DNA of 39,745 nt, taken from contig JAUCBJ010006686.1 of NCBI GenBank assembly GCA_032718475.1, positions 1-39,745 on the forward strand. Direction: 5' to 3'. This document shows positions 9,663 through 19,470 of the stretch, in pieces (position 1 is the stretch's first letter; every line of letters begins with the position of its first letter). A program made the position numbers and the translations under genes. The stretch comes from Nemertoderma westbladi (lineage: Eukaryota > Xenacoelomorpha > Nemertodermatida > Nemertodermatidae). The notes beneath the pieces were generated by a model. It ran no database searches. It was not told the DNA's origin and was given only the letters and a program-made list of their open reading frames with translations.

Positions 9663-11363
9663 AAATGGTAGGTTCTGGCCACGTGCCTGTGGCACTAGTT
9701 CCCTTGATCCAAAAATTAAAATTTTGGTATCTAACTAAGTTTGGACCCATTTGATGACATTTGATGCATGCAGGAAGTTCTTTTTTGAGTCATTGATCTT
9801 TCATCAATGTGTTAAATTGTTATAAATTTCATTATTGTGCATCGCGATGACACAAAATTTCAACCCTCTTGGGATCCGTGAAGATATAGACGAAATTTAA
9901 AGAAACTTTTTTTGCCTTATTTTTTTTACCATTTGACAACTTTTGTGCACCGGTAGAACAATTAAATCGAAAAAAAGTAAAAAACGCACCGCCCTACCAT
10001 ACACACTCCATGAATCTCCATGTGGTCTTGTATATAGTTCTCTCTCTACCAATACAGCCCATGTCCACAATGTTACGCCTTGGGGGCTCTCTCATCTACC
10101 TGATATAAGACATAGGCGCACCGCACGCAAATCTTTTGTTGGTCCCAGCAAGTCAGCCTCCTGTTGTGTGATCTAGAAGATAACTCGCCATTGAATTAAT
10201 GTAGTGACCTACCAATCAGATGACTTATGCGAGCTAAATGAATGGAAGCAGTGTTAACGCAAAGATGTTCTTTGCGGTTTCAGTTTACTTATTTTTGCAT
10301 GATTTAAGTTTAAAGTTCATTTTATATCGATAAAGTTGGTTTGGTCTGATATGCATGGATTGTAACTTGACGCCATCTAGCGTCGTTATATATATATAGT
10401 TAACTGGACTTGAATGCCGAATTTGTGAGTCTAGGCAGCGTTACTGCACATTATTGTAGGGATATAAAGCATCAGGTTTAATGCATTTCCGGCACTCTAA
10501 TTCATTTGACATTAATTGTTTAGTAGAGTCGCACATATACATGTAAAGGGTAAAGCCCCAGTCAACTATGATTATTACTTTTTCGTCTCTGTTATCTACA
10601 ATAATTATACATTTGTTGGTTATAATTATTTGTTATAATATTTGACATTAAACTGGTAAATTCAATTTATTTGCTTCTGTTACTTGATTACTACCTCACT
10701 GTTACATCGAGATCAAAGACATTTTCTAGACATCAAACCCAGGTAGGTCTCTATAGCCAAACATTATTGATAACCTGAACAATCATGTCAGACTTATATG
10801 TGTTGTCTTACCTCTAACTCAAAAATAATATGTGTGTTGTCTTACCTCTAACTCAATAAATAATTAATCTATGGTGATATTTCTGACCTGTAATGCAAGC
10901 GAAGCCCTTATTATTGATAACATCATGATTGAGCGTTGCTATAAATTGAATACCGTAGTGATTATAATAATATAAACAGATATAGAATAGTCGCAATACG
11001 TTTCCCCTAAAGGGAAACACAATTACCAGAATTGAGCCCTTACGTAAATAATTAGTCAGACATTTACTTATTGTATTGTGCCACCATACACTCTCGGTAC
11101 TGTATATTAGTGAAATATAATAGATTACCGTTATAGACTGAGCGAAACATTGAGCAAATCGATACAATTGTGGGGAAGAGGGAATAAAAGTGATTCACTT
11201 GAGCGGCCTTCCATTGCAGGTAGACTAGCGCCATTACCGTTTCAGTGTTTCAGACTGGGTGTTTTACTCACGTTCTTACGTGCTCTACAAAACAATCGGA
11301 GAGTCAAAATATATAAAATAGGGGTTAAAAATGTATTTTTTGTCAAATGCGCTAACAGCCACG
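9663..11363. other. Gene-free stretch
   Basis: No frame has recognisable similarity. A small direct repeat, TGTGTTGTCTTACCTCTAACT, occurs near 10,800 and 10,833. The frames at 9943-10,176 and 10,853-11,167 are compositional. A short TATATATATAG tract lies near 10,390. Confidence 0.45.
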
Positions 11364-11740
11364 CTATACTCCTAACTTTAACCACAATACTCCCCACTCC
11401 CCACAATATAACATTTGGAGATGGCACCTACCACATTTCCCCCAATGATTCCACCATGCCACATATTCCCTTCTCATCTCTCGCACACAAAACCCACAAT
11501 ACTCCCCTTCACCCAGCATCGACTTGCTACACCTTCCACCATTTTTCCAAAGCTCCCCTTCAGATCTACTCCCTGCAACATTAATCCTTATCAAGTTAGT
11601 TGACCTGTACTTTCTCTTTCTTCTAATCACAGGAATCCAATCTGCTCCCTCACAAACAGGCATCTCCACTTTCTCAACCTCACCATTACTCTTTACACAG
11701 TCTGATACCAGTCAGATCAGTAAGTTTAACAGTAGGTCTC
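11364..11740 (-). pseudogene. Second copy of zinc-ribbon retroelement-type ORF, with ribbon partly duplicated
   Basis: On the minus strand this matches the plus-strand ORF at 17,704-18,297 nearly residue for residue (MEMPVCEGADWIPV, RRKRKYRSTNLIRINVAGS, CGRC...ML...YCGFC). About 8 bases are missing just upstream of that block compared with the other copy, which breaks the frame. After the first Cys4 ribbon (about 11,490-11,555) the frame continues into KCGRCHLQMLYCGEWG. The DNA there (about 11,385-11,448) is again a close relative of the ribbon sequence, so the ribbon has been partly duplicated in tandem with a period near 105 bp. The protein type is discussed at the other copy. Confidence 0.6.
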
Positions 11741-12185
11741 TCAGCTCAGCTCTCCGGGCAAATACCACACCCTGGTTTGCCATTCCACAGGGTGGGTGTC
11801 GCAGTGGAGTCAGATATGAGGCCCATCACCCATACCTACTCTGGCGCACATGTACCCCTGCTGTCAGGTGCAGGTCACAGTGAAGTGCACTGAGAGTGGA
11901 CATAAGAACACTCTACTCCTGACCAGCCATTGGTAGATCACCATCTGCTTGGCCAGGCCTTATACCCCTGCAGCCAAGTATATGGGTCCTTAATCCATGA
12001 CTATATATCAAGAATGATATTACTATACTGTAAGTCTAATATCTATAGTTAATTTGCTTTAAATGAAGCCAGTAAAATATTGATTCGTCGCATATACTGT
12101 AGAAGCAATGAACATGGTGGCAGATGTCTATAATTTAACATTAGACAGTATGTACAAGCGAGTCAAGTACGGAGCTTAAATAAAA
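11741..12185. other. No gene recognised; probable leader of the adjacent minus-strand element
   Basis: It is moderately GC-rich compared with the neighbourhood and lies directly 5' of the minus-strand zinc-ribbon copy. It may be that element's upstream region. Nothing specific is identifiable. Confidence 0.3.
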
Positions 12186-12350
12186 ATGACAATAGATACA
12201 TATATAACTCTAGTTTCAGATAGCTCTTTAAATACATATCCCAATAATAGTCCTAGTGAGTTTACTGTTGATTTAGCTGAAGAATTATATGTTGGGACAA
12301 ACGCTAAAATTGGGCTTGCTGAAATCCAATATCAAGCAATGTATTATTAA
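12186..12350 (+). pseudogene. N-terminal fragment of a conserved invertebrate repeat protein (YITL...GLAEIQY)
   Basis: An ATG at 12,186 opens a 54-residue frame ending at TAA 12,348-12,350. It reads TYITLVSDSSLNTYPNNS, then EFTVDLAEELYVG and KIGLAEIQYQ. The pattern Y-x-T-L-x-S-x-S ... YPNN ... F-T-V-x-L ... GLAEIQY is a well-known N-terminal domain of repetitive invertebrate proteins that often travel with Maverick/Polinton-like elements. I am confident of the pattern and less so of the host element. The frame stops exactly where AT-rich junk and then a Gypsy fragment begin, so the protein is truncated. Confidence 0.5.
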
Positions 12351-12378
12351 TTATTAAGCAATTAAGTAATTATTAAGC

Positions 12379-13422
12379 GATAGTCTTTGGCAATTTACTG
12401 TTCTTCCATTTGTTTGGAATAACTCACCACCAAAGTTTCAATGTGAATTGAAAGATACATTACAATCATTAAAACCACACGTTGCTCCTGCAAAAGTACA
12501 TCCTTATCTTGATGACATTCTTGTTCCTGATAGAAGTTTAGATGAACATTTTATTTCATTGGAAAATATTTTATAAGATTACGGGATGACCAATTAAAAC
12601 TTAACCGTGCAAAATGTTATTTTGGCCGCAAGTCCATTCATGTTTTTGGTTTTGTTGTTGAAGATGGAAACATCCGTACTGATCCAAAGAAAGTTCAGGC
12701 GATTTACAATTATGCACGCCCAACTACCCCTAAAGAGGTTATGAGCTTCACTGGAATATGCTCTTTTTTACTCCCGTTTCATTCCTGGATATGCTTCTAT
12801 TGCTAGTCCTTTATATGCAGCACAAAATCAGCCAGTAGCAAAGTTTGTATGGTCAGAAGAATGTGAACAGGCATTCCAGGAATTGAAAAACTGTTTATTG
12901 AATGATCCGGTTCTATGTCTCCCTGATTTTACAAAACCATTTCGGTTGGAAACAGACGCATCTTCAATTGGAATAGGGGCAGTGTTATCGCAGGAGTTCG
13001 AAGGAAATTGGCACCCAGTGGCATTTGCTAGTCATAAACTCACTCCAACACAGAGGCATTATTCAACGACTGACAGGGAATTTCTTGCGCTGCATTGGGC
13101 AATTCTTAAATTCCATCCATATCTGTATGGTCGTGAATTTCAAGTATTTACAGACCATAAACCTTTGTTAAGTATGGTTCGAGGTCGGACACACAATGAT
13201 AGACAGGCTCGATGGCGTGATAAACTGGCTAGCTATCGATTTGAAATTATTCATAGTCGTGGTTGTGAAAATGTAATTGCTGATGCGTTAAGTCGGTCAG
13301 TAATAGATTCAACCCTCAATCCTGAGGCACCAGAGTTCATGTCATCTTATGGGTGTTATGCTACTGTAGCAGGAATACGGGATGCAAACTGGGAAGAGCG
13401 TCAGTCTTCTGGTAGGCTGTAG
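12379..13422 (+). pseudogene. pol: Ty3/Gypsy pol fragment: RT palm/thumb and RNase H
   Basis: The segment encodes LWQFTVLPF, then NNSPPKFQ, the catalytic YLDDILV box of reverse transcriptase, a thumb region (LKLNRAKCYFG, VFGFVVEDG, DPKKVQAI), the connection (RFIPGYASIASPLY) and RNase H. RNase H retains its acidic residues: D in ETDASS, E in TDREFLAL, D in FTDHKPL and D in IADALSR. At least three frameshifts occur, near 12,410, 12,574 and 12,763, the last in a T run. From 12,790 to 13,422 the frame is clean. The 5' RT fingers, protease, gag, integrase and LTRs are absent, so this is a dead internal fragment. Its 3' end abuts an unrelated minus-strand gene fragment. Confidence 0.92.
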
Positions 13423-13424
13423 GT

Positions 13425-13939
13425 AGAGTTGAGGAAACGTGCAAGTTTCTTTTCCATTGATATAATGTTTTATATGCATGTGATGAAATATACACATTCC
13501 AGTTTAAAGTACACAGCTCATGGAAGTTGGTTACAGTTCTTAATGTGACCTCATCGGATGTTTGTAAAGCATCCGCTTTTGTTATTAAGGCACACTTCCC
13601 TAAGGAGAACCCAATCTTAAGTGCCAGGGATGGAGTCAAGTACTGATGTGTCTTTTCGTTATATTCAGCAATATCCTTAACAGCCGTAATGATGTCATGA
13701 AGACGGTCAGGTGTGATATAGTCTTTTAATTTTGAATTGCAATCACCGGTATTTAAACGGAGTTGAATTAGTAATCGGCCCAATTCCCTTGCGCGATCTC
13801 TTATATGTTTCCTTTGATCTTTCCCAGGTACCGCTTTGACCAACTCTCGTTCTACAAGGGACATAATTGTCGTATCACCCCTGACGGCTAATTTTATTTC
13901 GTCACTTTTCAGAGTTAGGATATGTTTCATTTCTCCATA
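13425..13939 (-). pseudogene. Exon of a tyrosine-recombinase-type repeat protein (N-terminal/helical domain)
   Basis: On the minus strand a splice acceptor (CAGCTTACAG) precedes 13,939 and opens YGEMKHILTLKSDEIKLAVR in phase 0. The continuation contains KHIRDRARELGRLLIQLR, a DYITPDRLHDII segment, PSLALKIGFSLGKC and WNVYISSHAYKTLYQWKRN. This helical block is the linker or core-binding portion of a widespread animal repeat family whose full-length members carry a C-terminal phage-integrase-like fold. I recognise the ordered motifs but cannot confirm the family by search. The last ~25 codons past about 13,425 read antisense into the Gypsy fragment and are not real. The C-terminal catalytic part is missing. 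Confidence 0.5.
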
Positions 13940-14190
13940 CTGTAAGCTGTTTGTTATTATTTTTTGTGAATTATTATGGTACCTATCTCCATGCTATTAT
14001 TATATTTTTTGTAGCCAGCACAATTAAGAAAATGTTTCATTTCTCCTCGGTTTTTGTGTAATACTAGCTATTATTTATTAATACATAATTGCCAAGCTGT
14101 AAACAAATGATTTTTATTCTTCATTAAAAAAACAAAATTTAAATTAAAAAACAAAAACCAAAATTAAAATTAAAAAAATCAAAACCAACC
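13940..14190. other. AT-rich spacer
   Basis: A short echo of the neighbouring exon start (ATGTTTCATTTCTCC) occurs at 13,922 and again near 14,032. The rest is A-rich simple sequence. Confidence 0.4.
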
Positions 14191-14457
14191 AAAGGCCATA
14201 CCATATGGGGTGATGAAGATATCTGGCACCTGGCTAATGCTGAGGTGCAATTACCTGTTTTTTAGAGGCAGTCACGGGTTAATATTAGACTTTTGGAACT
14301 TGGTCTCTTCCCTGGAAGGATTATTGAGGAGGAGGAGGGCATTAGAAAAACACAAAGATATAAGAAACAGCTTAATGGGTTAATTGATGCACAAATACGA
14401 GTTGATGGTATAAGAACTCAGTTCACACTGACCCGAAATGGAACAACCGCCCTCTGA
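14191..14457 (+). pseudogene. Coding-like fragment interrupted by one stop (unknown protein)
   Basis: The frame reads TIWGDEDIWHLANAEVQLP, a TAG at 14,263-14,265, then in the same frame RQSRVNIRLLELGLFPGRII, EEEEGIRKTQRYKKQL, IDAQIRVDGIRTQFTLTRNG and a TGA at 14,455-14,457. Charged, helix-like composition on both sides of the stop suggests a once-functional protein end. The TTTTTTAG before residue R could alternatively be a splice acceptor. I do not recognise the family. Confidence 0.35.
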
Positions 14458-15037
14458 TTCTATGGATAACACCGGTCAAACAAATTTCATTATTTTTGTA
14501 GCTAAACAATTTGACAATTTATATCTTGTTAATTTCAGAATATAATTTTTTGAGTTTTGTGAAATTAATTATATAAATATCCTGCAGTTTTCAGTTTGGT
14601 TAAATAGATAATGTTATTTAGCAATTTTGAAGAGTTATTGTAGCCGACCAGTTTGACAATATATATGTTGTTAATAATAATATGTATATATTCCCGGGAA
14701 TTTAAATAGAATGTGATACATAAAGGTTTGTTCATTGACTAGTTCCAGAACGAGAGTTGAGGAAGAGGAGATATGTAATCTTGATTTTCAAATGACAATT
14801 TTCAAGATATGGTATTTTGCTTTATCATGATTGTGATCGTGTTAAACAATTTATACAAATACAAAATTTTACAAATACAAATAAAATAAATAAAGTTTAC
14901 TGTTAACCCCTAGAAATTAATATAAAAAAACAAACTAATCTATAAGGTTCAGTCTCAATATATCTCAATCTATAATCTCAATATATATATACTCATCAAT
15001 CATCATGTTCCAGTATATATGTAATATATATGTCCTA
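14458..15037. other. AT-rich stretch without a gene
   Basis: It is composed of AT-rich sequence and TATATA/CAATCTATAA simple repeats (14,950-15,030). No coding frame is recognised. Confidence 0.45.
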
Positions 15038-15243
15038 TTAATCCTCCTGTTGCTCCAGTTCCACCAGAGCTTTCACAAAGGTCTTTTTCGATGACCCTAT
15101 AGCACAGTTATTTTCTTTATCGTCACTGTTGAAGGCCAAAATCATGGATTCAGCAACCCATGCGTATGCGTAATTATGAGTGCCAAAGTAATGCTACAGG
15201 TGGTTTCTTGCCACCATCAGACAATCGGTTCTCCATCCGCCAC
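15038..15243 (-). pseudogene. PWWP-like domain exon (broken)
   Basis: A splice acceptor (TTCTTACTAG) ends at 15,244 on the minus strand. The first frame reads WRMENRLSDGGKKPPVAL. A 1-2 base slip near 15,190 then shifts to HYFGTHNYAYAWVAESMILAF, followed by SSKKTFVKALVELEQQED and a stop at 15,038. F-G-T-H-x-x-A-W-V ... I-L-x-F ... F-x-K-A-x-x-E is the second half of a PWWP chromatin-reader domain (methyl-lysine/DNA binding). The slip and a YAYA duplication (TACGCA twice) imply decay. It lies about 190 bp downstream of a splice donor at the end of the hAT transposase frame, so the two could once have been adjacent exons, or this is a separate gene remnant. Confidence 0.45.
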
Positions 15244-15358
15244 CTAGTAAGAATAGAACTATTAAGAAATATTAAACATTATCTTCTTTTTACAAAGAAA
15301 ATTTTTCTATTAGTAACCAATAAATTATTGAAATCTTTTTATATTTTACATTGGTAAT

Positions 15359-16803
15359 TTAATCGAAAATCATTGATAATCGATCGAAAATTTTATAAAA
15401 TCGATTGAATAACATGCAATGTAAAGAAAATCTTACCTTCTGTACAATCTCCCAGTCTAAAGTATTTAATCTCACGGTCTTCCCCAGCTCTGCAAGGGCC
15501 CTTAAGATATCGTGTTTTTGTTCAACGAAACGAGTTATCATATGGTATAAACTTGACCACCGAGTGGCAGAATCAATGAGAAGGGTTCTTTGCGGTTGGC
15601 GTTCGATTTGCTGTGCTTTACGCAACTCATTCATGGCTAAATTGCTTCTGCGGAAGAAAGCTACGGTTTTCCGTATCTTAGAAATTGTTAACTTAAGTGA
15701 AGGTTGTGAATCAATTGCGTTGGTCACCACTAGATGTAGGCCATGGGGAAAGCATCCACAATTTCTCCATCCGTTTAACCCCATCCCATTAACCATATTC
15801 AACGCATTATCACGCAAAATTAAATGGAGTTTAGAACCTAGTCCCCAGTCGTCAACTGCTTCTTTTAAGGCCGCCGCAATACGATCGCCAGAATGATAAC
15901 CGGGGAAGGGAAGACATTCGAGAACTGCACATTTTCTTTCCCAGGACTCGTCGATATAGTGACATGTAAAGCTGATATACGAGTCCTTACGTTCTGAACT
16001 CTATATATCTGTCGTACCAGCAAACCAAGTAATGTTCTTCATCACTTCCATGACCTTTCCCCGCACTCTAGTGTAAATATCCGGCATTATTACCGTGCGA
16101 ATTAGAAAATCGCTTGGAATCACAAAACGTGGATTAAGTGCATTAATGAAAACTTGGAAGGATCGTTTATTAACTAGGTTGTACGGCAACATTTCATCCA
16201 CCAACATTTCCGTTAGTAAATAGTTAAGATCTATCTGATGTTCGTTACCTTTTGAATAGGGTTCCTTTCGTAACATCAGCTCCGCGAGACTCGTCTGTCT
16301 TAAAGGCATATACCTAGTATGAACGGCAGGGGTCGCTACAGCTGGCGCTACAGGGTATCTACAGGATATTTAGGGGCATCTGTCAAATCAACCACTTGAG
16401 TGGATGGAGTTGTAGTACAGATATTAACGGTACTACCGGTACAGGTACTAATAGAACTCGTACTGGAACTGGAGAGAGAGAGACCATGACCGGTAGACCT
16501 ACTCCCGTTATCTTTATCAATGATATAGATAGAACTTTTCTTATTTTTGTAAATTTCCTTCGCTTTCTTCGTTTCATCTTGGTCTCGTTTTGCTTGGTGG
16601 AATTGAGTTTTGTGTTTTGCTTTCAGATGGCCGAATAAATTCCCTGTGCCGAAAGTATGTGGTTTATTTTTGGTTCCCCTCGAAATACGTGTGTTGCAAT
16701 CTCCACCAACTATGCAAACTGCTGTCGAATTGTCAACAGAATCGATTTGAAAGTAATCCCAAATCGGTGATTTACGATTAGGAGTGCAATGAGTGGACGC
16801 CAT
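15359..16803 (-). pseudogene. hAT transposase with N-terminal BED zinc finger (ZBED-like), one stop and one frameshift
   Basis: On the minus strand from the ATG at 16,803 there is a BED finger (SPIWDYFQ ... AVCIVGGDC ... GNLFGHLKAKH), a Ser/Thr-rich linker, then after a frameshift near 16,330 the hAT N-terminal region (VNKRSFQVFINALNPRF, IPSDFLIRTVIMPDIY). The catalytic domain begins TTDI-stop-SSERKDSYISFTCHYI. The TAG at 16,001-16,003 stands where hAT proteins have a conserved Trp, so it is a TGG-to-TAG change. The same frame continues through CAVLECLPFPGYHSGDRI, LRDNALNMV and CFPHGLHLVV to NTLDWEIVQK, ending at a consensus donor AAG/GTAAG at 15,437/15,436. Residues coded beyond 15,436 look intronic. 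The C-terminal dimerisation region is absent, and no terminal inverted repeats were identified. Confidence 0.85.
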
Positions 16804-17156
16804 TATTTATTAGGCCCGTATCAGAATTCGGAATATCGGAGTAATTCTGATGTGTAATATACAATAATACAGTAATGTAGGCCCTACTGCCCTATGATAT
16901 ATCTTGGAGTACCAGCTGCCACAGCAATATCATACAGTCATAATAAGCCTACTGATATATCTGTTGTATAGGCCTATAGCTGACCCTGACAGTACCGTAT
17001 ATCATCACAATCACAAACTACTGCACTACACTACCACTCAGCCACTATTTCTGCCGTCACTGCGAACCGAGGACGTCCTGGGTTCGTTACAAGTCCTCAG
17101 TTCGCGGGTAATGTACTACGCGAAAGTCCTCGGTTTACACCATATACGCGAGCACT
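16804..17156. other. No gene recognised
   Basis: A spacer with short palindromic words (TAATATACAATAATACAGTAATG, TAGGCCTATAG). The 84-codon frame at 16,904 shows no similarity. Confidence 0.4.
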
Positions 17157-17550
17157 GAACCACGTGTGTGTGTAACGTACTCAATCATGTGTAGCTTAAT
17201 GGACCACATATGTAACTTACTGTACCACGTGAGTGAATTACTCAATCATGTTTGTAACTTACTGAACCGTGTGTGTAACTTTCTTTACCATTTGTGTAAC
17301 TTAATGTACCATACCAAATACAGTATGTAACTTACTGAACCACATGTATAACTTACTTAACCATGTGCATGCATAACTTATTGTACCACATGTGTGACGT
17401 TCTCAATCATGTGTAACTTATTGTACCACATGTGTAACTTATTCAATCATATTTGTAACTAACTGTACCATTTACGTAATTTACTGTACTATGTGTGTAA
17501 CATACTCAATCTTGTGTGTAACTTACTATACCACATGTGTATGTGTAAAA
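17157..17550. repeat. Degenerate ~24-bp minisatellite (GTAACTTACTGTACCACATGT)
   Basis: About 16 diverged units of a GTGTAACTTACT-GTACCAC-ATGT type fill 390 bp. Two alternating cores are seen: TACCACATG and CAATCATGT. Units differ by 10-25 percent and some have an extra TG pair. It is an old array with no direct coding content. Confidence 0.75.
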
Positions 17551-17703
17551 ATCCTTGTGTGTATGTCACGATTTGAATTTTCATTAAGTTACACACTACA
17601 CAGTGGAATATAAATACATAAGCATCCTTTGGTTATATATTTGATTTCTAGTTTATCTCTAAGTTTACATATTTAATTATTTTTCAGCTTTTCAAATTAA
17701 TTT

Positions 17704-18478
17704 TTGTTTTTGAACGACAAAATTGTTGCATGGATAAGTATAAACTACAATAATAATTTATATAATAGTTACTATTTTATTGTCATTATTTATTCATTTT
17801 ATTCTACTTTTTTTCATTTGTCAGTTGTATATCTCATATTATTGGTAATACTAACAAAGACTACTAGGAAATCTTCAGGTTGGTCTCGCTTTTCTAAATG
17901 CACTAAGCTTTACAGTAAGAAGCTATGCTCTTGTCCCATCTGTTCTAATGCTATCCCTACCCCTGTCGCTACTCATACTCACATTTCGACTGTCACACCA
18001 ACTGTTACATCCCCAATTACCCCTACTGTTAAACCTACTGATCTGAATGATATTCTGGTCTCAGACTGTGTAAAGAGTAATGGTGAGGTTGAGAAAGTGG
18101 AGATGCCTGTTTGTGAGGGAGCAGATTGGATTCCTGTGTTTAGGAGAAAGAGAAAGTACAGGTCAACTAACTTGATAAGGATTAATGTTGCAGGGAGTAG
18201 ATCTGACGGGGAGCTTGGGAAAAATTGTGGAAGGTGTAGCAAGACGATGTTGGGTGGAGAGGAGTATTGTGGGTTTTGTGTGCGAGATAAGGAATAAGGA
18301 GAAATGGGACAAGGTTGTTGTAAAATCAAGGGTTACATCAGATAGGCTGTCTGGAATATCTGAAGGTAATGGGAGCAGTACTGGAGGTACTATAGTAAGA
18401 AACGTGACAGGTGTGTTGTATGTGGGAAATTTGCGGGTCAGGTCAGGTATTCTAAGGGGGCGATCAGCTCATGCTTGA
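17704..18478 (+). pseudogene. Zinc-ribbon ORF of retroelement type, followed by possible SGNH-esterase start
   Basis: A 197-codon frame ends at 18,297. The first ~60 residues are hydrophobic and AT-driven, so the real part probably starts near KTTRKSSGWSRFSKCT (about 17,862). Next come a Cys cluster (KLCSCPIC), a Thr/Pro-rich spacer, the block ADWIPVFRRKRKYRSTNLIR and a Cys4 ribbon CGRC-x9-YCGFC. A one-base slip near 18,285 leads to a second frame to 18,478 with RNKEKWDKVVVKSRVTSDR, then VTGVLYVGNLRVR, which resembles the GDS(x)V block that starts SGNH esterase domains. Zinc-binding plus esterase is the known ORF1 layout of some CR1-like LINEs, but no RT is present here, so the assignment is tentative. 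A second, inverted copy lies at 11,364-11,740. Confidence 0.5.
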
Positions 18479-18482
18479 TGCC

Positions 18483-18868
18483 ATGGATGTCAACGTGATC
18501 ACCAGCTACCAGAATATGCATTACATCGGCGCCCCCGAGGCTGCATGGTACACCCTGAGCTTCGAAATCACGCAGCAGATTCCCCCATTCAGGCTCTCCG
18601 AATTTATCTGGAGAATGATCAAATGGTCATATTATGCCAGGAGGCTGATCTTCAAAATGTCATTTCAGAGAAGTCGCACAACACTGAATTAACATCCTTC
18701 TTTAACTATAACGCCACCAATCCTGGGACTGATGTTTCCTACGTAGATTTTCCAAAGAAATTTACGTTTAACCACTCTACGAAGAAGTGGCACAAACGTA
18801 AGCGCGGTTTTACAGTCAGGCGTGTTCATACTGTCCATCCTTTGTCCGGTTATGAATTTTACCTATGA
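18483..18868 (+). pseudogene. Helitron helicase fragment
   Basis: The frame reads YIGAPEAAWYTLSFEITQQI, then after a frameshift near 18,585 IQALRIYLENDQMVILCQE, NTELTSFFNYNA, SYVDFPKKFTFN, KKWHKRKRGF and RRVHTVHPLSGYEFYL. The order PEAAW ... L-x-x-L-x-N-Q-x-V ... T-x-L-x-x-F-F ... Y-x-x-F-P-x-x-F ... K-K-W-x-x-R ... V-x-P-x-x-G-x-x-F-Y-L is the conserved region just upstream of the helicase motifs in animal Helitrons. The stop comes immediately after FYL, where the family continues, so both ends are lost. The GC content is higher than that of its neighbours. Confidence 0.8.
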
Positions 18869-19194
18869 CTGTTACTCCATCAGAACCATTGCAAGGGGAA
18901 AACCAGCTTTCAGGTCACAACTGAGAAACACATCAAGGCATAGCAGTCTGTGCCATTTAAATGTGCTATACATTGGGACTAAAAAGTAAGTGTTGCTTAT
19001 TTCTTTTTAAAATTTACTTATTATATTCATTACATTTTTTTACCATTATGTAGGGTAGGTATCTACTATCTAGGTATCTTCTATCTATTTTAATTTTTAC
19101 ATTTTTATATTAAAATAATGTTGCTGGCAGATAAATGACGGAAAACGTCAATAATAATTTGTTAAACGTTTTTAGTGGGTAAAATAAATAAGTA
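18869..19194. other. AT-rich spacer, no gene
   Basis: No coding frame or clear repeat is seen, apart from TATCTACTATCTAGGTATCT simple sequence near 19,060-19,095. Confidence 0.4.
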
Positions 19195-19470
19195 TGAGTG
19201 GAGGGTGGATTTATAGATAATGCAGTAATGTACAGTATATAGGTGGAGGGTAGGTTTAGATACATGCAGTATGCAGTAGTCTATATAGGTCGAGGGTGGG
19301 TTTAGATAAGCAGTAATAATATACAGTATATGTGTGGAGGGTGGGTTTAGATATATGCAGGTTGCAGTAGTCTATATGGGTGGAGGGTGGGTTTAGATAT
19401 ATGCAGGTTGCAGTAGTCTATATGGGTCAAGGGTGGGTTTAGATAATGCAGTAATATACAGTATATGGGT
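19195..19470. repeat. Minisatellite with two alternating unit types (GGAGGGTGGGTTTAGATA)
   Basis: Six units share the head GTGGAGGGTGGGTTTAGATA. After the head, the units carry either GCAGTAATATACAGTATAT (type A) or TGCAGGTTGCAGTAGTCTATAT (type B), so the period alternates near 48-56 bp. The order is A, B, A, B, B, A. Two adjacent B units are almost identical, which points to a recent local duplication. Confidence 0.8.

Noticed and set aside
11150-11584. 144-residue plus-strand ORF
   Set aside because: Antisense shadow of the minus-strand zinc-ribbon copy.
13361-13424. Last residues of the recombinase-type minus frame
   Set aside because: Antisense to the Gypsy fragment; the conserved part ends near 13,425-13,430.
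17157-17550. CRISPR-like repeat array
   Set aside because: Eukaryotic degenerate minisatellite; units are contiguous, with no unique spacers.
18471-18692. 73-residue ORF as a separate gene
   Set aside because: Only its first part is Helitron sequence; after about 18,585 the true frame is the overlapping one.
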